From NCBI GenBank assembly GCA_963814975.1, contig CAWFFB010000035.1:372001-436000 (forward strand): a stretch of DNA of 64,000 nucleotides. The letters run 5' to 3'. Positions within the stretch are counted from its first letter, which is position 1. Each line of letters begins with the position of its first letter. The position numbers were made by a program, and so were the translations under genes. The DNA comes from CAVUXJ01 sp963814975. Its GTDB lineage: Bacteria > Acidobacteriota > Vicinamibacteria > Vicinamibacterales > CAVVIG01. Of the stretch, positions 56,898 to 64,000 are shown one piece after another. Below the pieces are notes generated by a model that was not told the DNA's origin, ran no database searches, and saw nothing but the letters and a program-made list of their open reading frames with translations.

Positions 56898-56925
56898 GTG
56901 TGCTCCTCCGTGAGAGACGGAACGG

Positions 56926-57376
56926 TCAATTCCGCGGCGCCCCGATTTCGATCCACCGCTCGAGGATCAGAATCTGACCCGCCGACAAGAACGGCGGCCC
57001 GTTATTCGGCATCCGGCTGCCGACAATCCCCTGGCGCCCCTCGACTTTGTGTACCAGATAGCTGTTTTCGGGATCGCCCGGCACCACGCGGATCGCTCCA
57101 GGGCTGTTGCGGCTCGGTACGTTGACCAGCTGATCGTAGGCAAAATCGTGCGTCAGGTTGAGCCCGCCGGCGGGATTGCGGCCGACATTCGTATGGCACG
57201 TGGTACAGGCGGTTCGTCCCGCCGAATCGGTCGTTTCGAACACCTGACTTTGAATGCTCGCAAACGTCGGTTCGAGATTGGGCGTCGGACCGGCGAGTGT
57301 CGACAGACTCTCGTCACATGCGGTCGACACCCGCCGCCACGAAGACGGCCCCGAGTACTTGAATGAAGCGGTTCAT
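56926..57376 (-). CDS. c-type haem-binding lipoprotein (frameshifted near start)
   Basis: A small exported protein of about 150 residues. The N-terminal frame MNRFIQVLGAVFVAA plus VSTACDES in the second frame give a lipoprotein signal with Cys; the break (extra G) is near 57330. One haem-attachment motif CTTCH follows at about residue 60, then NPAGGLNLTHDFAYDQLVNVPS and a C-terminal DPENSYLVHKVEG...SAGQILILERWIEIG, typical of planctomycete-type/DUF c-type domains with a distal Met ligand. It is first behind the sigma-54 promoter and has a perfect GGGAGG ribosome-binding site. It would pass electrons in the envelope. Confidence 0.82.
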
Positions 57377-57416
57377 GTTCCTCCCGCGCGCACGCCGCAA
57401 CGGCGTTCGCGTCGGA

Positions 57417-57432
57417 AGCAAGGCAGATGCCG
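57417..57432 (-). promoter_or_regulatory. Sigma-54 (-24/-12) promoter
   Basis: On the minus strand CGGCATCTGCCTTGCT matches the sigma-54 consensus TGGCAC-N5-TTGCT at 14 of 16 positions counting N as matches, with GG at -24 and GC at -12. The predicted transcription start is near 57406, giving a 30-base leader to the cytochrome-like ATG at 57376. The gene directly upstream encodes a sigma-54 activator, which strongly supports this site. Confidence 0.72.
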
Positions 57433-57481
57433 ATCGAGGCGCCAGACCCGGTCCGCTGATTTGAAAGTATTTCGTCTGGCA

Positions 57482-57500
57482 ACGCCCTTACCTAGGGCGT
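57482..57500. promoter_or_regulatory. Inverted repeat upstream of the sigma-54 promoter
   Basis: Arms acgccct and agggcgt around a 5-base spacer lie between the regulator stop and the promoter, with centre about 85 bases upstream of the predicted start. This is a usual place for an NtrC-type enhancer-binding site; it may otherwise be the regulator's terminator stem, but no T-run follows. Confidence 0.45.
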
Positions 57501-57506
57501 AACGCG

Positions 57507-58945
<1,439 letters not shown>

Positions 58946-58946
<1 letters not shown>

Positions 58947-60803
58947 CAACGCTCGGGAGGCGTGTAGGGGAGATCGATGCGGATCTCGGTGCCGCCGCCC
59001 GGCGCGCTCGCCACGACGAGAGAGCCGCCGAGACCTTCGACGATGTTCTTGGCGATCGGCAGACCGAGGCCGGTGCCGCCGCGCTTGGTCGTGAAGTATG
59101 GATCGAAGACGCGCGGCAGGTCGGCCTGATCGATGCCGACGCCGGCGTCGGCGACGACGATCGCGACCGATCTCCGGCGGCGCGGGTGATGACCGATACC
59201 AGGGGCGTGGTCGAGTCAGCGACTGCCACCGGGATCGAAGCCGGTCCGCGACGCCCCGAGGGGGACACGCTCCCGCCGGACGCCGCGGCGACGATCGCGT
59301 CCCGCCCCTGCGCCTCCACGGCGTGCCGCGCGTTGACGATCAGGTTGACCAGGGCGACGCGCAGCCGCTCGGCGTCGGTCTTCACGACGCCGAGCGAGGG
59401 GTCGAGATCGAGCCCCACGGCGGCGCCGGGCGTCGCCTGGGCGGCCGCGGCGGACTCGCGGCAGAGCGCGTTGAGGTCGGCCGGGCACGAGCTCGAACCG
59501 AATCGGCCGCGCGAAGTCGAGCACCTCGTTGACGATGCGATTGAGCCGCGCGACCTCCTCGTCGATGTCGGCGGCGGCTTCGCGCAGCGTCGCCGGTGCC
59601 GACGTCCGGGCTGCCGCAGCGTGTGCAGCGCCGCCTTGATGATCATCAGCGGGTTGCGCACTTCGTGCGCGATGACCGTGGAGAGACGGCCGAGCGACGA
59701 CAGCCGCTCCTTCTGCGCGATCTCCCGCTGGAAGCGCGCGATCGAATCGGTGAGCGTATTGAACGTCGTCGCCAGCAGGCGCGCGTCTTCATCGTCCCAT
59801 CGCCGCCCTCGAAGGACGATCTTGCGGGTGAGATCGCCCGTGGCCGCCACCTCGCGCATCGCATCGGTGATGGCCGCCAGCGGCCGGGTGATGGTCCGCG
59901 CGACGGCGAAGCTGAGGAGCGTGGCCAGCAGCACGGCGACGACCGCAGTGACCGCCAGCTCCGTGTGGATCGCTCGCAGAAAGCGCAAATGCTCGGTGCG
60001 CGATCGGAGGATCAGCGCGACCGGACCGGCGCCCTGCACCGGCGGCATGCCGTGCCGGCGGAACAAGCGGCAGCGGCAGCACGACGTAGTCGTCGGTCCC
60101 GAGCGTGACGTTCTGCGGTCGATCGGCGCGGAGGACGAGCCCGCGAGCGCAGGACTGGTCTTCGGGCGGAAGCGTCGTGGCCAGAATCTGGCCGTCCATG
60201 CCCGAACGCGATCTCGCTGCCCGTGATCTCCTTCAGCTGCGCGGCGAGGGCGTCGTCGAGCAGGAAGCCGACGCTGAGCGTGCCGAGAATGTCCGGATTG
60301 GTCAGCCCGACCGCAATCGGCACCGTCGACGAGCTGCAGCATGCCGTCGGGCTGCGGCAGCAGGCTGAAGCTGTCACGGCCCGCGAGCGCCTCGCGGACC
60401 GAGGGTTGACGCGCGACGGTCTGCGCCGTCGCGCGGCGACGCGCCGACCGTCGCCAGCACGTCCGCCCGAGCGTGTTGGTGACGAGCAGCAGGTTCGACT
60501 TGAACTGATCCTGATACTCGTTGGCCGACGTCCTGCACCGTCGCCGGATCGTTCGGTATCCACCGCGGCCTTGAGCTTCGGGTCGTCCGGCGATGAGCGC
60601 GCGCGCATGGTGAAGGTCTCGGCGCGGGTCTGATGGAGCTGTTCGACGAGGGCGCCGGTCGCCAGAATCTCGCGCTGCAGCGCCTGTTCGGCCTCGCGCG
60701 TCACGCGAACGCTGACGAGGTAGATGGCCGCGCCGATCGACAGCACCGCCAGCAGCGCGCTGGCGAGGAAGATCCGGCTGCGGAGCGAAGAGAGCAGCTT
60801 CAT
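58946..60803 (-). CDS. Membrane sensor histidine kinase (multiply frameshifted)
   Basis: Partner kinase of the NtrC-type regulator, about 619 residues. N-terminal helix (IFLASALLAVLSIGAAIYLVSV), a periplasmic double-Cache-like sensor (SEIAFG, DGQILATTLPPEDQ, DDYVVLPLPL), a second helix (VAVLLATLLSFAVARTIT), HAMP, HisKA with phospho-His in STVIAHEVRNPLMIIK, and HATPase (NLIVNARHAVEAQG, the G boxes DAGVGI and GGTGLGLPIA), ending DLPYTPPER. Pieces lie in three frames with at least seven breaks, near 60555, 60530, 60200, 60065, 59605, 59482 and 59183. All motifs survive, so error is more likely than decay. Signal unknown. Start overlaps the upstream stop. Confidence 0.85.
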
Positions 60804-61423
60804 CGGAGGGCGAAGTCGAGCTCGGTCGCGCCGCCGTCGGGAACGGCCGCCGGCCTGGGTTCCGAGAACAGCCCTTCGTTCCAGGCGATCACGTTGTAGG
60901 TGCCGGGCGGCACGTTGTCGATCCGGTAGCGCCCTTCGGCGTCGGTGATCGCGAAGAACGGATGGCTGAACACGAGGATGAACGCATTCATGTGCGAGTG
61001 GATATCGCAGAAGACGCGGACGATGCCGGGCCGATCGAAGCGGATGGACTTCGAGCGGCCGACCGCGTAGCGGCCCAGGTCGAAGCGCGCGGCCTTCGAG
61101 AGCGAGAACACGTTGTGGTAGATGCGGTCGCTGTTGGGAAATCGACGATCGTGCCGGTCGTGACGGCGAGCACGTGCGGCACGAATGTCTCGTTGCGCTG
61201 GTCCATGACCGCGCGGCCCGGCTCGCTCTGCTCGAAGGCCCCGCGCGGCGCCGCTTCGAGATACACCACCGACTGCCGCCGATCCGTTCGATCGCGCTCG
61301 AGCGGCGCGCCCAGCTCGGCGACGGTCGGCCGCCGCTCGGCAGGTGGCGTCGCGCGGCGCAGCTCGACCCGCCCGCGGATGCAGGCCGCTTCTGGCCCCG
61401 GTGGTGCCGGTCGTCAAGACCAT
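60800..61423 (-). CDS. Exported cupredoxin with carboxypeptidase-like C-terminal domain (frameshifted)
   Basis: A secreted protein of about 207 residues. After a hydrophobic start come VVYLEAAPRGAFEQ and QRNETFVPHVLAVTTGTIVDFPNSD, then the copper ligands His in IYHNVFS and VFCDIHSHMNAF (Cys, His, His/Met), a blue-copper-type site. The C-terminus DAEGRYRIDNVPPGTYNVIAWNEG is a carboxypeptidase-regulatory-like Ig domain. Such 'methylamine-utilisation-like' proteins pass electrons or bind copper. Breaks near 61400 and 61138 (a missing C in a CCC run). Stop overlaps the kinase start by four bases. Confidence 0.78.
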   Translation of the reverse strand: MVLTTGTTGARSGLHPRAGRAAPRDATCRAAADRRRAGRAARARSNGSAAVGGVSRSGAARGLRAERAGPRGHGPAQRDIRAARARRHDRHDRRFPNSDRIYHNVFSLSKAARFDLGRYAVGRSKSIRFDRPGIVRVFCDIHSHMNAFILVFSHPFFAITDAEGRYRIDNVPPGTYNVIAWNEGLFSEPRPAAVPDGGATELDFALR

Positions 61424-61427
61424 CACC

Positions 61428-61535
61428 ACACAGCAAATAATCACCACGAAGAACACGAAGATCACGAAGACGAGACCACGAAGTGCCGTCGATGATTCCG
61501 TTGCGAGTCGCGGCTTCGTGGCTTCGTGTTTCCAT
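61428..61535. repeat. Inverted CACGAAG repeat element
   Basis: Left arm: tandem ccacgaag, aacacgaag, atcacgaag, accacgaag; right arm: cttcgtggcttcgtgtttcc. The two are inverted around about 40 bases, in the spacer between the barrel and the cupredoxin genes. On the minus strand the left arm is translatable in frame with the cupredoxin gene as LVFVIFVFFVVIICCVV, a strongly hydrophobic sequence that may serve as its signal peptide. The same unit occurs at 40790-40858. Confidence 0.7.
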
Positions 61536-61542
61536 GTTTCCG

Positions 61543-62805
61543 TCAAAACCAGAACACTATTTGCGCCGCGCCGAGGTTGAGCTCGTCTCACGCGTCCGCC
61601 GTCGCGTGTATTGTGCTGGACGCTGAGCTTGAGCAGCAGGTTGCGCTGAACCGAAAAGCCCCCGCCGATCTCGACGCGCGTCACCGGCGCGTCCCACGTC
61701 TCGCGGCCGGAGCTGCCGGTGATCGAGCTGAAGCCGAGATGATCCAGGCGTGCCGCCGCATAGAGACCGGGGCGGATCTTGTAGCGGCCTTCGACGAGCA
61801 TGGAGACCGCGCGCAGGGGCAGGTCGCCGCCCGGCGGGTTGACGCGGCAGCCTCCAGTCGCTGACGATCGTCTCGAAGCGAACCAGATAGTAGTCGCGCG
61901 AGTACTCGAGGTCGGCGCCCCAGCCGGTCTGCGTGAATCGGCCGGCGCCGTCCGGCGCCCCCGCCCCTTCGGTTGCGCCGCGCGTCAGGAACGGACCGCG
62001 GGCGCCCGAGAGGCCCACGATCAGTCCGGTCGCCGGCCGAAGTGCTACCCGCCCGGCGACCTGTTTGCCGGCGTTGTCGTCTCCGACGAGCGGGTTGCCG
62101 AGTGTGCCGGTGGTCACCGCCGCCGCCCCGTCGATGAAATCGTTCGCGGCATGCACCTGGACGCCGGTGTCCCATCGAAACGCACTGACCAGCGGCCAGC
62201 CCGCGGTCCGGCGCGGGATTGCCGACCGAGAAATTCGACAGCCAGCCCCGGCCGCGCATCCGCAGCAGCTCATCGGCGTTCGCCGGCAGCGCATCGGGTC
62301 GCAGCGAAGTCAGATACTGATAGGCCAGCGGATAGCCAATCAGCAGGTTGTCGGCGGGGTACGTCCGCCGGGCGAACGCACCGAACGTGGGCGGCACACG
62401 GCCGACCTGAACATCGAAGGCGCGCGAGGTCCACGGCCTGATGCGGGCGTAGAGGGCGTATGGCTCCGGGGTCCCTGCCGTTCTCGCTGCGAAGCTCGCC
62501 GAGGAACGAAAGGCGGCTCGCCCGCCTTCACGGCGGCCGTCACGTCGACGCGCAGCATCCGCAGCGCCGAGTGTTCGTAGTCGGTGTAGTTGAAGAATCC
62601 GCCGTCGTCAGGGCAGGACCCCCCGGCGTCGGAGTCGGCGCAGCTGAAGGTCGCGGAGACATCGCCGCCGATCGTCACCCGCCCTCCGCCGAACACGACC
62701 GGCTCAGACGGCAGCGTCTGGCTCGCGGCGGGCAGACTCGCGCCGAGCGTCACGGCGGTGACGAGCCGTCACGAGCGCTCCCCCGCGGAACGGCACGACT
62801 CTCAC
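61543..62805 (-). CDS. Outer-membrane beta-barrel protein (multiply frameshifted)
   Basis: A barrel protein of about 420 residues. Signal (VTLGASLPAASQ), then SEPVVFGGGRVTIGGDVSATF, a Cys-rich loop FSCADSDAGGSCPDDGG, strands such as FDVQVGRVPPTFGAFARR, FRWDTGVQVHAANDF, RVALRPATGLIVGLSGARG, DLEYSRDYYLVRFETIV, and the C-terminus LNLGAAQIVFWF with final Phe. It is in three frames with breaks near 62745, 62510, 62475, 62215, 61855 and 61585. A porin or metal-facing channel is likely; I do not recognise a named family. Its GTG start follows the upstream stop by four bases. Confidence 0.72.
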
Positions 62806-62808
62806 GTG

Positions 62809-63285
62809 TCAGCGAATTATAACGTGCCGGATGACGAGCGTTCCTGGCAGGAGCCGCGTCAGGGTCGCATCAGGATGAGGCGAAATGAGCGTGAGGGCTT
62901 CGAAGCGGTTGCCCTGCTTCGGTCCAGCCGCGTGCAACGATAACGCGCCGGCCTCCGTAGAGTCTGGAGAGCGCGGCCCTGTCGTATGCACCCGCCGCGC
63001 CAAACGCGTCGAGCGGCGGCAGAGCTTCGGTCAGCCACTCTGGTTTCGCGACGGCCGTCGAGGGGTTCCCGGGTCGTGCAGACCTCGTAGCGGCCCAGCT
63101 GCGGCCGCGCAGGCGCAAACAGCGCCGCCAGCATCGGCATCGCACGCGAGAACCGGAGGGGCCCTTTGGGTCTGCGCCCGCGCGTCGTGCCGGGCGAAGT
63201 CGGCGAGCGCCAGCACGCAGAGCGCGACGGGGAGCGCGGCCCTCCCTGTCCTTCCGTTGACACCCATGCGCACGGCCGAGTACAT
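62809..63285 (-). CDS. Exported hypothetical protein (frameshifted)
   Basis: First gene of the minus-strand cluster, about 158 residues. Signal peptide (AALPVALCVLALADFARHDARAQ), then pieces in different frames: PMLAALFAPARPQLGRYEVCTT, VAKPEWLTEALPPLDAFG, YDRAALSRLYGGRRVIVARGW and NRFEALTLISPHPDATLTRLLPGTLVIRHVI. Breaks near 63150, 63058 and 62945. The composition suggests a secreted small domain that accompanies the barrel protein. Family unknown. Start at ATG 63285 or 63267. It is divergent from the ferredoxin gene, 41 bases away. Confidence 0.6.
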
Positions 63286-63326
63286 TGGTCGTTGAACCCC
63301 CTCCATTAGAAGAACTTAACCGCTGA

Positions 63327-63599
63327 ATGGCTTATATCATCTGCGAACCGTGCATCGGCACGAAGGACACCGCGTGCGTGGACGTCTGCCCGGTTGATTG
63401 CATCCACCCCCGGAAGGACGAGCCGGAGTTTGCCGCTGCCGACATGCTCTATATTCATCCCGACGAATGCATCGACTGCGGCGCGTGCGTTCCGGCATGC
63501 CCGGTCGAAGCGATTTTTTCGCTCGACGAGACGCCACATCGATGGAGTTCGTTCATCGCGAAGAATCGAGTATTACCAGAGGTAGCCGGATGGGTCTGA
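63327..63599 (+). CDS. Two-cluster ferredoxin
   Basis: A 90-residue ferredoxin. The cluster motifs are CEPCIGTKDTACVDVCPVDC in the N-terminal part and CIDCGACVPACPVEAI in the C-terminal part, so it carries a 3Fe-4S or 4Fe-4S plus a 4Fe-4S centre, as in FdxA-type seven-iron ferredoxins. It overlaps the nuoB start by ten bases, so it may deliver electrons to complex I or be part of it. This position would normally be held by nuoA. Confidence 0.88.
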   Translation: MAYIICEPCIGTKDTACVDVCPVDCIHPRKDEPEFAAADMLYIHPDECIDCGACVPACPVEAIFSLDETPHRWSSFIAKNRVLPEVAGWV

Positions 63600-64000
63600 T
63601 CGATCACAGCTTCGAAGACAATTTCATCACGACGAGCATCGATCGCGTGCTGAACTGGGCGCGCGAGTCGTCGATCTGGCCGATGGGCTTCGGTCTGGCG
63701 TGCTGCGCCATCGAAATGATGGCGGCGTCCGCGTCGCGGTTCGACATCGCGCGCTTCGGCGCCGAGGTGTTCCGGGCCTCGCCGCGCCAGTCGGATCTGA
63801 TGATCGTGGCCGGCACCGTCACCAAGAAGATGGCGCCCGTGCTGCGGCGGCTGTACGACCAGATGCCGGAGCCCAAGTGGGTGATCTCGATGGGGAGCTG
63901 CTCGAACGCCGGCGGACCGTTCCCGACCTACAGCGTGCTGCAGGGCGTCGACAAGGTCGTGCCGGTCGACGTGTACGTGTCGGGCTGCCCGCCGCGCCCC
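63590..64000 (+). CDS. nuoB: NADH-quinone oxidoreductase subunit B, N-terminal part
   Basis: The start of NuoB, the complex I subunit carrying the N2 4Fe-4S cluster. Cluster ligands: the double Cys in GLACCAIEMM, Cys in MGSCSNAGG and Cys in VSGCPPRP. The frame is open to the window end (137 residues seen; the family is usually 160-200). Its ATG lies inside the end of the ferredoxin gene, so the two are translated together. Confidence 0.93.
   Translation, partial: MGLIDHSFEDNFITTSIDRVLNWARESSIWPMGFGLACCAIEMMAASASRFDIARFGAEVFRASPRQSDLMIVAGTVTKKMAPVLRRLYDQMPEPKWVISMGSCSNAGGPFPTYSVLQGVDKVVPVDVYVSGCPPRP

Overview
The window is GC-rich bacterial chromosome (by eye about two thirds G+C), with genes packed on both strands. 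Its gene content fits Acidobacteriota, most likely a Vicinamibacteria-type lineage. The pointers are an Oar-like TonB-dependent receptor with a carboxypeptidase-like plug extension, a VWFA-related secreted protein with a long C-terminal extension, DUF4159 and DUF5777 proteins, an AmgK/MurU pair and an NRAMP gene next to a soluble MgtE-like gene. This placement is inference from families; no rRNA or tRNA gene was seen.

Layout. 1-2.4 kb: end of smc, an M48 protease and a VTT membrane protein. 3.1-13.4 kb (minus strand): the classical translation/RNA operon in the order rimP-nusA-infB-rbfA-nrnA-truB-rpsO-pnp, with an extended -10 promoter and a rimP leader hairpin at its head. 13.4-25.1 kb (minus): rimO, asnS, a TIM-barrel protein, the amgK-murU cell-wall recycling pair, a CYTH protein, a membrane protein, a MidA-type methyltransferase, HtrA and an M24 peptidase. 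25.3-41.4 kb: mixed accessory genes, including VWFA, PrcB-like, VOC, glycogen phosphorylase, threonine dehydratase, a bactofilin-like membrane protein, DUF4159, an amino acid permease and ferritin. 41.5-49.8 kb (minus): one overlapping operon of TonB receptor, BNR propeller protein, transglutaminase, ABC ATPase and ABC permease. 50.9-55.3 kb (plus): MgtE-like regulator plus NRAMP transporter, then a MarR regulator coupled to an outer-membrane protein. 55.5-63.3 kb (minus): an exported protein, a beta-barrel, a cupredoxin, a histidine kinase and an NtrC-type regulator, followed by a good sigma-54 promoter that drives a haem c protein, a DUF5777 barrel and a cupredoxin lipoprotein. 63.3-64 kb: a ferredoxin overlapping nuoB.

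The most coherent possibly undescribed unit is the 55.5-63.3 kb cluster. It joins two copper-type cupredoxins, a c-type haem protein and two outer-membrane barrels to a dedicated kinase and sigma-54 activator, with the activator's likely target promoter inside the cluster. I read it as a signal-controlled envelope electron-transfer or copper-handling system; the substrate is unknown.

Two window-wide properties matter to any reader. First, more than 20 genes, including the essential infB and rimP, carry single-base indels, mostly insertions. These are best explained as sequence errors, so broken genes are given here as whole spans with the break points stated. Several of the insertions touch GTAC or GTATC. 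Second, many spacers contain short 7- or 9-base tandem repeats arranged as inverted arms. The unit differs at each locus, and at several loci the repeat abuts the start codon of the next gene.
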